In this document: positions 10,867 to 20,071 of the stretch, in pieces | Position numbering within the stretch: the first letter of the stretch is position 1 | How the letters are laid out: each line of letters opens with the position of its first letter | DNA from: Pseudomonas muyukensis | Lineage (GTDB): Bacteria > Pseudomonadota > Gammaproteobacteria > Pseudomonadales > Pseudomonadaceae | Reading direction: 5' to 3' | Length of the DNA stretch: 64,000 nt | Assembly: GCF_019139535.1 (NCBI RefSeq) | Contig: NZ_CP077073.1 | Coordinates: 2,012,501 to 2,076,500, forward strand | The notes under the pieces: model-generated | Seen by the model: only the letters and a program-made list of their open reading frames with translations | Told to the model about the DNA's origin: nothing | Database searches by the model: none | Position numbers and translations under genes: made by a program

Positions 10867-11421
10867 ATGCTCCCCGCACTCAGCGAAAAAGAACTCGACC
10901 GCCTAGAAGACCTGCTGATCACCTACGGCAACGACTATTCGGTGCTCAACCTTGCCGAACTCAACGGTTTCTTCACCGCCCTGGCCAGTTCCCCCAACAA
11001 GGTCAACCCCGAGCAATGGCTGCCCTCTGTCGCCGGTGGCAAGGTGCCGAAGTTCAAGAAGCCGGCCCATGAAGAAGCGTATACCGCGCTGATGCTGCGT
11101 TACGCCAGCCAGGTGGCGCAAGAGCTGGCCGATGACCTCGAGCACTTCGAACCGCTGTTCGAGGAGAGCGAAGGCGAGGAGGGGCCGGCGATCATTCTCG
11201 AAGAATGGTGCTTCGGCTACATGCGCGGTACCCAAGTGGCCGAGTGGAGCGAGCTGCCGCCGGAGCAGGATCGCCTGCTCAAGGCCATTTCCCTGCACGG
11301 CCTGGAGGACAATTTCGAGCTGCTCGATTCGATGAGCGTCGATGAACTTCAGGCCTGTGTGCCGCAGGTGGTCGAGGCGGCGCGGGGGTTGTATCAGCAT
11401 CAGCAACAGCACCGTCATTGA
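10867..11421 (+). CDS. UPF0149 (YecA/YgfB) family protein
   Basis: 184-aa soluble, acidic, mostly helical protein of the UPF0149 family. Hallmarks are the N-terminal LNGFFTALASSPNKVNPEQW (about residues 31-50) and the central EEWCFGYMRG (about 113). Family members are of unclear function. The longer YecA form often ends in a zinc-binding SEC-C tail, which is absent here; this one ends in a His/Gln-rich tail. ATG 10867 follows CCAGGACACCCGCC, with a weak AGGA site. It is monocistronic, after the palindromic element and before a 183-bp spacer. Confidence 0.8.
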   Translation: MLPALSEKELDRLEDLLITYGNDYSVLNLAELNGFFTALASSPNKVNPEQWLPSVAGGKVPKFKKPAHEEAYTALMLRYASQVAQELADDLEHFEPLFEESEGEEGPAIILEEWCFGYMRGTQVAEWSELPPEQDRLLKAISLHGLEDNFELLDSMSVDELQACVPQVVEAARGLYQHQQQHRH

Positions 11422-11604
11422 GATCCTAAGCGCGGGCGCGTGGGAGCGGCGATGCGGCGACCCGACGTGCCCCCCCACCGCGAGTGTGATTATTCCACTT
11501 GACGAAATACTGGATTGCTCCCGGCACTGATTCTGCTGCCAGACGATCCAGTGCAGCATGTCCTCCAGCAGCGCCACTCCCGGCGCTGATCCGGAGCCCC
11601 GCAC
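11422..11604. other. Spacer before the GST gene
   Basis: 183 bp without a gene. The first part carries a degraded REP-like GTGGGAGCGGCGATGCGGCGACC. The remainder has no clear hairpin; I see no confident promoter. Confidence 0.5.
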
Positions 11605-12234
11605 ATGCCAAGCCCGATCAAGCTGTACAACTTCCCCAAGTCCGGCCACGCCCACCGCATCGAGCTGATGCTGTCGCTGCTCGAACTGCCTACCGAGCTG
11701 GTCTTCGTCGACCTGGCCAAGGGTGAGCACAAGCAGCCTGAATTCCTGGCCATCAACCCGTTCGGCCAGGTGCCGGTGATCGATGACAACGGCATCGTCA
11801 TCGCCGATTCCAACGCCATCCTGGTCTACCTGGCCAAGGCCTACGGCGGTGAGCGCTGGTTGCCTGCGGATCCGGTCGGTGCCGCGCACGTGCAGCGCTG
11901 GCTGTCGGTGGCGGCAGGTCCCCTGGCCTTCGGCCCGGCAGCGGCACGCCTGGTGACAGTGTTCGGCGCCTCGTTCAACACCGACGAAGTGATTGGCCGC
12001 ACCCATACCCTGCTTAAAGTGATCGACGCCGAACTGGCCAAGGGGCCGTTCCTGGTCGGCGACCAGGCGACCATCGCCGATATCGCCAACTACTCGTACA
12101 TCGCCCATGCCCCCGAGGGCAACGTGTCGCTGGAGCCTTACGCCAATGTGCGCGCCTGGCTGGCCCGGATCGAGGCGCTGCCGGGCTTCGTGCCGATGCC
12201 ACGTACCGTCATCGGTTTGCAGACCACGCTCTGA
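11605..12234 (+). CDS. Glutathione S-transferase family protein
   Basis: 209-aa cytosolic GST-like protein. The N-terminal thioredoxin-fold domain (residues 1-80) includes the cis-Pro motif GQVPVID and the glutathione-contact motif [11 protein letters not shown]. The C-terminal helical domain carries [18 protein letters not shown], the N-capping motif of GSTs. The usual catalytic Tyr/Ser/Cys cannot be assigned with certainty; a Ser near KSGHAHR is a candidate. It precedes the next gene by 18 nt in the same direction, so the two are probably one operon and may act together in a redox or detoxification step. The substrate is unknown. Confidence 0.88.
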   Translation: MPSPIKLYNFPKSGHAHRIELMLSLLELPTELVFVDLAKGEHKQPEFLAINPFGQVPVIDDNGIVIADSNAILVYLAKAYGGERWLPADPVGAAHVQRWLSVAAGPLAFGPAAARLVTVFGASFNTDEVIGRTHTLLKVIDAELAKGPFLVGDQATIADIANYSYIAHAPEGNVSLEPYANVRAWLARIEALPGFVPMPRTVIGLQTTL

Positions 12235-12252
12235 ACCCAGAGGAATGCCGCC

Positions 12253-14268
12253 ATGCGATCGCCCTGGCATGCAGGTGAAAAACGGCTGCAGGAGCACGTC
12301 GGTGTTGCGCAGCGCATGGAGGCATTCGGCCAGAAGGTCATCCGCGACTTCATGCCCGACCAGCATCGCGCGTTCTACCAGCAGTTGCCGTTCCTGGTGG
12401 CCGGCGTCGTGGATGCTGCTGGCACCCCCTGGGCGACGCTGCTCGAAGGCGCGGAAGGCTTCGTCAGCTCGCCCGATCCCCGGCAACTGCTGATCGGCGC
12501 CGCGCCTGCCGCTGATGACCCGGCCACGCCGGGCCTGGTGGACGGAGGGGCCATCGGCTTGCTGGGGATCGAACTGCATACCCGGCGACGCAACCGGCTC
12601 AATGGCCTGATCCGCAGGGCCAGCGCCGGTCAGCTGGAGGTGGTGGTCGAGCAGTCGTTCGGCAACTGCCCCCAGTACATCCAGCTGCGCGAATACACCC
12701 GCGTCGACGAACCGCCGCAGGCGCGTCGGGACCCATCGGCACTCGATGCCGCAACCCGCGCCATGATCGAAAACGCCGACACCTTCTTTGTCGCCAGTTA
12801 CGTCGAGCAGGAAAACGGCCAACGTGCCGTGGACGTGTCCCACCGCGGCGGCCGGCCCGGTTTCGTCAGGGTCGAAGGCAATCGCCTGACCATCCCCGAC
12901 TATGCCGGCAACCTGCATTTCAACACCCTCGGCAACCTGCTGGTCAACCCGGTTGCCGGCCTGTTGTTCGTCGACTTCAGCACGGGCGATGTACTGCAGG
13001 TTTCAGGGCGAACCGAGGTGATTCTCGACAGCCCGCTGATCAGCGCGTTCGAGGGGGCCGAGCGAATCTGGACCCTGGACATCGAGCAGGTGGTGGTCCG
13101 CCCGGCCGCGGTGTCGTTGCGCTGGGCCTTCCAGGCGTACGCCCCCACCAGCCTGATGACCGGCACCTGGAGTGAAGCCGAAGAGCGCCTGCAGCAGCGT
13201 GAGCGCCAGCGCCAATGGCTGACCTGGCGCGTGCTGCGCATCGAGCAGGAAAGCCGCGATATCCGTTCGTTCTACCTGCAACCCAAGGCGGGTACGACGG
13301 TGGCCTTCGCGCCCGGCCAGCATATCCCCGTGCGCTTGCAGGTGGATGGGGAGGCACCGCTGATCCGCACTTACAGCCTGTCCAGCGCGCCGTCCGATGG
13401 CCACCTGCGTATCAGCGTCAAGGCGCAAGGGCCTGGTTCAAACTATCTGCACCAGCAGTTGCAGGTGGGCGACCTTTTGCAGGTACGCCTGCCCATGGGC
13501 AATTTCACCCTGGATCACACCAGCGACCGGCCCCTCGTGCTGGTTGGGGCGGGCGTTGGTATCACCCCGCTGATCGCCATGCTGCGCGAACAACTGGCCT
13601 TGGGGCTGGGGCGGCGCATCTACCTGTTCCACGGTGGCCGTTCGCTGGCCGACCTGCCGTTCCAGCAGGAACTGACCGAACTCCAGCAGCATGCCGGTGG
13701 CCTGCTGAGCATTCACCGCGCCCTGAGCCTGCCCGAACCCCAAGCCGTGCAGGGCCGCGACTACGCCTTCGCCAGCCGCCTGGGCATCGAACAGATCAAG
13801 GCCACCTTGCCGCTGGACGACTACGACTTCTACCTGTGCGGCCCGGCCAGCTTCACCCAGGATCTCTACGAGGGGCTGCGCACGGTGCATGTGCCCGACG
13901 CCCGCATCCATGCCGAAGCCTTCGGCCCTTCGACTCTGCGCCGCCATACCGACGACAACCAACCCACCCTGCAGCAACCGCCGCCCGCCAGCGAGTCGGT
14001 GGCGGTGTACTTCGCCAGCTCAGCCAAGGAAGCGCGCTGGGTGCCTGGTGGCGGTACTTTGCTGGAACTGGCGGAGAGCCGTGGCCTGTCGCCGGAATTC
14101 AGCTGCCGAGGGGGCTCCTGCGGCACCTGCAGGACCAAGCTGGTCAGCGGCCAGGTCCACTATCCGAACCCGCCCGCCGAACTGCCCGAAGCCGGTAGTG
14201 TGCTGATCTGCTGCGCGATTCCGGCCCAGGCCGAGGGCGGCGCTCAAGCCGTGGTGCTGGAGCTCTAG
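12253..14268 (+). CDS. PNPOx-like / ferredoxin reductase / 2Fe-2S ferredoxin fusion protein
   Basis: 671-aa three-part redox protein. Residues about 1-320 are a pyridoxamine-phosphate-oxidase-like split barrel, which in relatives binds FMN. Residues about 322-560 are a ferredoxin-NADP reductase module: FAD motif RTYSLSS at R372 and nucleotide motif LVGAGVGITPLIAM near 430. Residues about 580-671 are a plant-type 2Fe-2S ferredoxin with C618, C623, C626 and a fourth Cys at 653/654. Electrons could pass NAD(P)H-FAD-2Fe-2S-FMN within one chain, as in phthalate-dioxygenase-reductase-like proteins. It sits 18 nt after the GST gene and 46 nt before a LysR gene. Physiological acceptor unknown. Confidence 0.85.
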   Translation: MRSPWHAGEKRLQEHVGVAQRMEAFGQKVIRDFMPDQHRAFYQQLPFLVAGVVDAAGTPWATLLEGAEGFVSSPDPRQLLIGAAPAADDPATPGLVDGGAIGLLGIELHTRRRNRLNGLIRRASAGQLEVVVEQSFGNCPQYIQLREYTRVDEPPQARRDPSALDAATRAMIENADTFFVASYVEQENGQRAVDVSHRGGRPGFVRVEGNRLTIPDYAGNLHFNTLGNLLVNPVAGLLFVDFSTGDVLQVSGRTEVILDSPLISAFEGAERIWTLDIEQVVVRPAAVSLRWAFQAYAPTSLMTGTWSEAEERLQQRERQRQWLTWRVLRIEQESRDIRSFYLQPKAGTTVAFAPGQHIPVRLQVDGEAPLIRTYSLSSAPSDGHLRISVKAQGPGSNYLHQQLQVGDLLQVRLPMGNFTLDHTSDRPLVLVGAGVGITPLIAMLREQLALGLGRRIYLFHGGRSLADLPFQQELTELQQHAGGLLSIHRALSLPEPQAVQGRDYAFASRLGIEQIKATLPLDDYDFYLCGPASFTQDLYEGLRTVHVPDARIHAEAFGPSTLRRHTDDNQPTLQQPPPASESVAVYFASSAKEARWVPGGGTLLELAESRGLSPEFSCRGGSCGTCRTKLVSGQVHYPNPPAELPEAGSVLICCAIPAQAEGGAQAVVLEL

Positions 14269-14286
14269 CGTGCGCACAGGGATAAT

Positions 14287-14310
14287 CGCCCCACGACAAC
14301 GCGTGGGGCG
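14287..14310 (+). promoter_or_regulatory. Perfect hairpin directly before the LysR start codon
   Basis: CGCCCCACG and CGTGGGGCG pair perfectly over 9 bp around a 6-nt loop, ending 4 nt before the ATG at 14315. The right arm contains the only G-rich ribosome-site candidate, so the stem could limit translation. It could also be a terminator remnant of the upstream operon or a regulator operator. Confidence 0.5.
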
Positions 14311-14314
14311 CGGC

Positions 14315-15214
14315 ATGGACCAGATCCACCTGATGAAAGTGTTCGTGGCCGTGGGCGAGCTGGAAAGCTTCGCCGCCGCTGCCCGTCGCCTGGCCATCTC
14401 GCCGGCGGCGGTGACCCGCGCGGTCAGCGCCCTGGAAGAACAGCTCGGGGTCAAGCTGCTGCTGCGCACCACCCGCAGCGTGCGCCTGACCGAGGCCGGC
14501 GGGCGCTATCTGGAAGATACTCGGCATATCCTCGCCAGCATTATCGAAGCCAACGAAGCCGCCGCCGGCATCAATGCCGCGCCCAAGGGCGACCTGGCGG
14601 TGACTGCGCCGATCCTGTTCGGCAAGAAGTTCGTCATGCCCTGCATCGTGCGCTACCTGCAGCAGTACCCCGAGGTGGACGTCTCGGCGTTCTTCCTCGA
14701 CCGTGTGGTGAACCTGGTGGAGGAGGGCATGGACGTGGCCGTGCGCATCGGCCAGTTGCCCGACTCGGGCCTCAAGGCGCTGCGGGTGGGCAAGATGCGC
14801 CGGTTGCTATGCGCCTCGCCCGAATACCTGGAGCGTCATGGCACGCCGCGCCATCCTTCGGAGTTGCAGAAGCACGAAGTCATCGCCGCCGGGACCCTGT
14901 CACCGCGCACGGACTGGCGCTTCGGCGCCATCGACGACCCGACGCTGATCCGCATGAAGCCGCGCCTGACCGTGACCAGCAACGACGCCGCCATCGCCGC
15001 GGCCAGTGCCGGGCTCGGGATCGCACGGCTACTGTCGTACCAGGTGGCGGATGAAGTGGCGGCGGGGCGCTTGCAGGTGATCCTGGCCGAGTACGAGGAA
15101 GCGCCGTGGCCGATCCATATCCTGCATCGCGAGAGCAAATATGGCTCGACCAAGGTGCGGACCTTTATCGATATGCTGGCCGAGCATTTGCGTAGCCAGG
15201 TGCATCTGGCTTGA
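14315..15214 (+). CDS. LysR-family transcriptional regulator
   Basis: 299-aa LTTR. The N-terminal winged helix (residues 1-60) has the canonical MDQIHLMKVFVAVGELESFA and SPAAVTRAVSALEEQLGVKL helices. The effector-binding domain (about 90-290) has the KGDLAVTAPILFGKKFVMP start typical of the CrgA/DmlR-like subgroup. ATG 14315 is preferred to an in-frame GTG at 14270 because homology begins at MDQIHLM. It is co-directional with the GST-reductase fusion pair and probably regulates it or a nearby gene; the effector is unknown. A perfect hairpin precedes the start. REP repeats follow the stop. Confidence 0.9.
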   Translation: MDQIHLMKVFVAVGELESFAAAARRLAISPAAVTRAVSALEEQLGVKLLLRTTRSVRLTEAGGRYLEDTRHILASIIEANEAAAGINAAPKGDLAVTAPILFGKKFVMPCIVRYLQQYPEVDVSAFFLDRVVNLVEEGMDVAVRIGQLPDSGLKALRVGKMRRLLCASPEYLERHGTPRHPSELQKHEVIAAGTLSPRTDWRFGAIDDPTLIRMKPRLTVTSNDAAIAAASAGLGIARLLSYQVADEVAAGRLQVILAEYEEAPWPIHILHRESKYGSTKVRTFIDMLAEHLRSQVHLA

Positions 15215-15225
15215 TTCCGGAACCT

Positions 15226-15330
15226 GGGGCTGCTGCGCAGCCCTTTCGCGACACAAGGCCGCTCCTACAGGCGACCGCGCGCCCCTGTAGGAGCGGCCTT
15301 GTGTCGCGAAAGGGGCGCAAAGCGCCCCCA
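15226..15330. repeat. REP inverted pair
   Basis: Two REP units with the GGAGCGGCCTTGTGTCGCGA core face each other, each flanked by its own G/C-rich foot hairpin (GGGGCTGCTGCGCAGCCC and GGGGCGCAAAGCGCCCC). They fill the gap between convergent lysR and mocR genes, where they could serve as a bidirectional transcription block. Confidence 0.92.
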
Positions 15331-15346
15331 AGTACCTTAAATGCAA

Positions 15347-16765
15347 TCAAGACCTCGAAAGCGCCGCACACTCCGCCAGTACCCTCATCCCGCCCATCAC
15401 CTCCGGCGTAATCACCCGCCCCAGGCACACCCGCAACCCAGTGCCACACTCCCCATCGGCAAAGAACATCCCGCTGGCGCCGACATTGCAGCCGCGCGCC
15501 GCCGCAAGCCGTTGCAGCGCCAGCATGTCCGTCCCTTCCGGCAATTCGATCCAATGGATAAACCCGCCCGGCGGCGCCACATACCGCGTCCCCGGCGGAA
15601 ACGCCGAGCGCACCAGTGTCTCCATCCCCCCGGCCTGCGCCGCCAGCCGCCCGCGCAGCTTCGCGCAGTGCGCCTCCATGTACCCCCGCCCGATGAACTC
15701 ATCCAGCACCCGCTGGGCCAGGCTCGACACCGCCAGGTTGCGCGAAAACAATTGGGCCAGGATCGCATCCCGATACCGCCCCGCCACGCACCAGCCCACC
15801 CGATACCCCGGCGCCACGGTCTTGGAGAACGACGAGCAATAGATCGTCTGCCCCGTCTCGTCGTAGTGCTTGATCGCCTTGGGCCGCTGCGCTTCGTCCA
15901 CCAGGTCGAAGAAGATGTCGTCCTCGATGATCGGCACATCCGCTGCCTGCGCCAACTGTGAGAGCCGTGCCCGCGCCGCGTTGGGCATGATGAAGCCCCG
16001 TGGGTTCTGCAGCGTCGGGTTGAGGAACACTACATCGACCTTGCCGCGCTTGAGGGCCCATTCCAGGTGGTCGAGGTCCATGCCGCTGTCGGCGTGGGTG
16101 CGGATGGGCAGGGCGCGCATACCCAGGCGTTCGATGGTTTGCAGGATGCCGTAATAGGTCGGCGTCTCGATGGCCACCGTGGCGCCTGGCCGGGCGACGG
16201 CTTCGAGGGCCAGTTCGAGGGCGATGGTGTCGCCGGAGGTCACCAGGACTTCGTCCGGGCCGCAGGCAACGCCACGTTGCAGCATCAGGCCGGCAAGGCG
16301 TCGGCGCAACGAGGCGAGGCCTGGTGGGGCAACCAGGCCGGCCAGCGGTTGGTCGACCTTGACGGCCAGGCTCGCCAGGCACTTGTTCAGCAGAACCTGG
16401 GGTGTGAGCTCGTCGTGCAACACGGCAGAGCTCAATGAGAGGTGGGTGTTGCTGGCCGCCTGGGCGAGCATCGCCACCACCGCGTGATTGACGTTGACAG
16501 TGACACTGGCCAGATCGAACCCTTGTACTTCGGCTGCGCCCTTGGCGACGAAATAACCCACTCGGGGCGTGGCCTGCACATAGGCCTTGGCCTCCAGCTC
16601 CGCCAAGGCCCGCTGCACGGTGGCGATGCTACTGTCGAACAGCCGCGCCAGCTCGCGCACCGAGGGCAGTTGCGTGCCACTGGGCCATGCGCCGCTGTCG
16701 ATCTGGCGCAGCAGCCAGGCGTTGACGGTGTGCCAGCGTTTGTCGGGCTTGGGAGTGCGATCCAT
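15347..16765 (-). CDS. MocR/PdxR-type regulator (GntR HTH + aminotransferase fold)
   Basis: 472-aa chimeric regulator. The GntR winged helix occupies about residues 10-80 (SGTQLPSVRELARLFDSSIA). It is joined to a class I/II aminotransferase-like domain with the PLP-binding Lys in CSSFSKTVAPGYRVGW. Such proteins sense PLP or an amino-acid adduct and control transporters or amino-acid metabolism genes. The ATG at 16765 is used because GntR homology begins there; a TTG upstream is in frame but falls inside the permease gene's end. It lies 17 nt after the permease stop, so it is probably the second gene of a permease-mocR transcript. Confidence 0.88.
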   Translation of the reverse strand: MDRTPKPDKRWHTVNAWLLRQIDSGAWPSGTQLPSVRELARLFDSSIATVQRALAELEAKAYVQATPRVGYFVAKGAAEVQGFDLASVTVNVNHAVVAMLAQAASNTHLSLSSAVLHDELTPQVLLNKCLASLAVKVDQPLAGLVAPPGLASLRRRLAGLMLQRGVACGPDEVLVTSGDTIALELALEAVARPGATVAIETPTYYGILQTIERLGMRALPIRTHADSGMDLDHLEWALKRGKVDVVFLNPTLQNPRGFIMPNAARARLSQLAQAADVPIIEDDIFFDLVDEAQRPKAIKHYDETGQTIYCSSFSKTVAPGYRVGWCVAGRYRDAILAQLFSRNLAVSSLAQRVLDEFIGRGYMEAHCAKLRGRLAAQAGGMETLVRSAFPPGTRYVAPPGGFIHWIELPEGTDMLALQRLAAARGCNVGASGMFFADGECGTGLRVCLGRVITPEVMGGMRVLAECAALSRS

Positions 16766-16782
16766 GGCGGCCTTGTGTGGTG

Positions 16783-18213
16783 TCAGGCAGGGGCTGGGCA
16801 AAGGTAGAGCAAAACCACGCCGGTTGCAGCCACGATGGCGATGTTCAGCAGCGCCAGGGCAAAGCCGAAGCGGATCAGCCCGTGCTCTTCCTCGCGGTTG
16901 GCCCCGGCCAGCCCGATGATCAGCGACAGGATCGACAGCGAACCCAGTGCGCCATGCCCGGCGGCGCTGTTGGCCACGGCTGCCAGCCAGGGGCCGTGGG
17001 CGCTGGACAAGGCCGCGATGGAGGGCATCACCAGGGTGTTACCGCCGACACTGGAGCCGGTGACATAGCCGGCCAGGCCTGCCAGCAGCGACACCGTCGA
17101 GGCCAGCGATACCCCCGATAGCGCCTGCAGCGCACGTTGGGCCTCGACCAAAAAGCCCGCCTTGACCATCACCTGGGAAAGCAACAGGAACAGCAAGATC
17201 GTCGCCACCGGGAACCGCGCCCGCGTGACCAGTGCCTGCCATGGGAAGCCCGTGCCCTGGCGGGCGACCATCAGCAGCACCACCAGCAGCAAGGCCAGGC
17301 CTGGCGAAGCCAGCGGCTTCCACGACACATTGCTGCCGTGCACCAGCCACATGCCGTCCCAGCCCGACAGCAGGAACAGCCCACGCGACACGATGATCAC
17401 TCCCAGCAGTGCCAGGTACGGCCACGCCGCCTGCGGCCAGCGCACCAGCGCCCCGCGCCGCGCCCAGGAGGTCCCCAGCCCGACGCCGACCACCGCCAGC
17501 CCGGCCAGCACGCCCGCAGCTTCCGGCCCGGCCCACCGATTGACCGCATACAGCACTGTGCTGAACAGCAGCGCGACCAGCGCCAGCCCCAGCCATGCCC
17601 GCACGCTGCGCACCCCGGCCAGCACCAGCGCCACCGCCGCCAGGCACAGGAACACCGGCGCACTGACCAGCGCCGAATGGCTGCCCAGCTCCTGCGCCGG
17701 CACATGGGCCAGCAACGCGCCGATCACCGTGGCCAGTCCGAGCGTGCCCCAGGGCATCACCACCATGCCGGCCAGTGCCATCTTCATGGCGACCTCACGG
17801 GAAAACAGCCCCATCAGCAGCGGTACCGTGGCGATCAGCGACACCCCGAACCCAGTCATGGCCTCCAGCAGCGGCGCCAGGCCCAGCACGATGAAGATCA
17901 CCTGCATCGGCGGCGTCCAGCCCAGTTCGCGCACCCAGGCGCCGATGGCCTGGGGCGCGCCGGCGCGCTCGACCAGGATGACGAAGGCCAGCCCCGGGAC
18001 GATGACGCAGGCGGTGCTGAGGAACAGGATCAGCGTGTCTTGCAGGATGGCGCCGGACACCGCCGCCGACAGCGGCTGCGCGGCGCCCAGGCCCCACAGC
18101 AACAGGACGCCCGCCACGCCGGCCAGCGCAGCCTGCACGGGGGGGCGGCGCAGCAGCAAGATCAGCGCGATCACCAGGCCAATGGGGGACATTTGCAGCA
18201 GCAGGGCAGCCAT
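16783..18213 (-). CDS. L-lactate permease (LctP)-like transporter
   Basis: 476-aa polytopic inner-membrane protein with about 12-13 hydrophobic segments. EAMTGFGVSLIATVP and the later GYVTGSSVGGNTLVMP resemble the two conserved segments of LctP/LldP lactate permeases, proton symporters for small 2-hydroxy or carboxylic acids. At 476 aa it is shorter than typical LldP (about 550). ATG 18213 is chosen because GAAGGAA precedes it; another ATG 21 nt upstream is possible. It sits between two MocR-type regulators transcribed in the same direction, so the cargo may be an amino acid or related compound sensed by them. Annotation as GntP/other anion permease is an alternative. Confidence 0.78.
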   Translation of the reverse strand: MAALLLQMSPIGLVIALILLLRRPPVQAALAGVAGVLLLWGLGAAQPLSAAVSGAILQDTLILFLSTACVIVPGLAFVILVERAGAPQAIGAWVRELGWTPPMQVIFIVLGLAPLLEAMTGFGVSLIATVPLLMGLFSREVAMKMALAGMVVMPWGTLGLATVIGALLAHVPAQELGSHSALVSAPVFLCLAAVALVLAGVRSVRAWLGLALVALLFSTVLYAVNRWAGPEAAGVLAGLAVVGVGLGTSWARRGALVRWPQAAWPYLALLGVIIVSRGLFLLSGWDGMWLVHGSNVSWKPLASPGLALLLVVLLMVARQGTGFPWQALVTRARFPVATILLFLLLSQVMVKAGFLVEAQRALQALSGVSLASTVSLLAGLAGYVTGSSVGGNTLVMPSIAALSSAHGPWLAAVANSAAGHGALGSLSILSLIIGLAGANREEEHGLIRFGFALALLNIAIVAATGVVLLYLCPAPA

Positions 18214-18422
18214 GATGCGGGTTCCTTCAGCCATCCAGGGAAGTGTGGAACGGATGGTGGAGGGAAGGGCGGGCCTGCAATAGATACAGGGGGTGGGGGT
18301 TTTTCAATACAGCCCCGGGCTTGTGGCGTTGGAGCCACCGGCTTACACCTCTTCACACGCCAATGCCTGGATTTCTGGGCACTGCCTGCGATATTGGCCG
18401 TTAATGCCTGCAATCCGAGGCG

Positions 18423-19904
18423 TTACCTGGTCAAACCTGCCAGCACCTTCCCCAGTTTCACCACCGCCTCCCTCAGCTCGGCGGGCGTCAGTGCCGCAAA
18501 CCCCATCAGCACGCCGGCATCGTTGCTCGGCATCGCGTACAAGCTGCCCAGCCCCAACAGATCGATCCCCACTCCGCGTGCCGCCCTGATCACGGCGTCT
18601 TCGGCCAAGTCCTGAACGAAGTGGCAGGGCATCTGCAGCCCACCCACCGGCACTTGCGGGCGTAGAAACGCCCCCAGGTGCCGGTGCACCAGGTCCGCCA
18701 GCACGTCGCGCCGCTCGGCATAGAGGCTGCGCATGGCCCGCACATGGGCGTTGAAGTGCCCGTCTTCCATGAACCGCGCCAGGGTCAGTTGGGCGATGGA
18801 GGCGTTGTGGCCGTCTTGCAGCGTTCGCGCGGCGGTCATTGGCGCGACGAGCTGGGGCGGCAGCAGCAAGTAGCCGATGCGCAGCCCGGCGCCCAGCGAC
18901 TTGGTGAAGGTGCCGATGTACAGCGTGCGCGCGTGCGCATCCAGGCCCTGCACGCAGGCGGTGGGGCGGCCGGCGTAGTGGAACTCGCTGTCGTAGTCGT
19001 CCTCGATGATCCACGCCCGTTGCTGGCGCGCCCATTCGATGGCCAGCAGGCGCCGGTCCAGCGACAGGGTGGCGCCGGTCGGGTATTGGTGCGAAGGGGT
19101 GAGGAACAGCGCCCGGGCATCCGGCGCTAGCTGGGCCATGCCGTCCACCTGCAGGCCGTGCGCGTCCACCGGCACCGGCACGCCTTGCAGCCCGGCGGCG
19201 CTGATGGCCTTGCGCGTGCCTTGGTACAGCGGGTCCTCGACCAGCACCCGGTCGCCTGCGTCCATGAGTACCTGGGCGCACAGGCCCAGCGCCTGCTGCG
19301 AGCTGGTAAGGATCAGGATACGGTCGGCGGATGCCTGGGCGCCGCGTTCGAGGTTGAGGTAGTCGGCGATTGCCCTGCGCAAGGCGAGCATGCCCTGTGG
19401 CTCGCTGTGTTCCAGCGCGCGAGTGCCGTACTCCTTGTACACCTGCCGCTCCAGCTTCTCCCAGATGGCCAGGGGGAAATGCCGGGTTTCCGCCACGCCC
19501 GGGGCGAAGGGGCGGGGCGACTGGAAGTTGTGGACGCCGCCGCTGTGCAACAGCGCTTCACCCCGGCGGCTCAACTGCACCGGGGCTTCGCTGTGTGCCG
19601 GCCGCTGGCGCTTGCGCGACGGCAGGCAGCGGGCCCGTTGCGATACGAAGCTGCCACTGCCCACGCGCCGCTCGATGAAGCCCTCGGCGTGCAACTGGCT
19701 GTAGGCCGACTCCACGGTATCCCGCGAGACGCCCAGGGACTGGGCCAGCGGGCGCGAGGCGGGCAGCGCCTTGCCCACCGGCAGTGCGCCATCGAGGATC
19801 AGCTGGCGGATCGCCCGCTGGATGCGCACATGCAAGGCCAGCGCGCCATGGGTGGGGTCGTTGATCCAGGCTTTCACCGATTCCAGCTGCGCGTGTTTGA
19901 ACAT
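18423..19904 (-). CDS. MocR/PdxR-type regulator, second copy
   Basis: 493-aa protein with an N-terminal GntR helix-turn-helix (about residues 20-90; KALPASRPLAQSLGVSRDTV) and an aminotransferase-like domain. The PLP lysine is in IGTFTKSLGAGLRIGY, with EDDYDSEFHY, the usual PdxR-type motif, upstream of it. It is only distantly related to the other MocR protein at 15347-16765. It is transcribed ahead of the permease with a 209-bp gap and divergently from the GNAT gene at 20262. Likely targets are therefore the permease and/or the acetyltransferase gene; a REP pair occupies the divergent spacer. Confidence 0.88.
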   Translation of the reverse strand: MFKHAQLESVKAWINDPTHGALALHVRIQRAIRQLILDGALPVGKALPASRPLAQSLGVSRDTVESAYSQLHAEGFIERRVGSGSFVSQRARCLPSRKRQRPAHSEAPVQLSRRGEALLHSGGVHNFQSPRPFAPGVAETRHFPLAIWEKLERQVYKEYGTRALEHSEPQGMLALRRAIADYLNLERGAQASADRILILTSSQQALGLCAQVLMDAGDRVLVEDPLYQGTRKAISAAGLQGVPVPVDAHGLQVDGMAQLAPDARALFLTPSHQYPTGATLSLDRRLLAIEWARQQRAWIIEDDYDSEFHYAGRPTACVQGLDAHARTLYIGTFTKSLGAGLRIGYLLLPPQLVAPMTAARTLQDGHNASIAQLTLARFMEDGHFNAHVRAMRSLYAERRDVLADLVHRHLGAFLRPQVPVGGLQMPCHFVQDLAEDAVIRAARGVGIDLLGLGSLYAMPSNDAGVLMGFAALTPAELREAVVKLGKVLAGLTR

Positions 19905-19950
19905 TGGCCTGGTTCCTTGGCTGTTGGACCTGATTTATGGCTGCCAATGC

Positions 19951-20071
19951 CGGGGCCGCTTCGCGGCCTTTTCCGACCGGTCCGGCGCCCCGGCAAGGCC
20001 GCTCCTACAGGCGACCGCGCCCCCCTGTAGGAGCGGCCTTGTGTCGCGAAAGGGCTGCAAAGCAGCCCCGG
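19951..20071. repeat. REP inverted pair, one unit degenerate
   Basis: The right unit is a full REP (GGAGCGGCCTTGTGTCGCGA then GGGCTGCAAAGCAGCCCC). The left unit keeps the AAGGCCGCTCCTACAG arm, but its foot is altered around TTTTCCGACCGGTCCGG. It sits in the divergent region between mocR and the GNAT gene. Confidence 0.88.
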
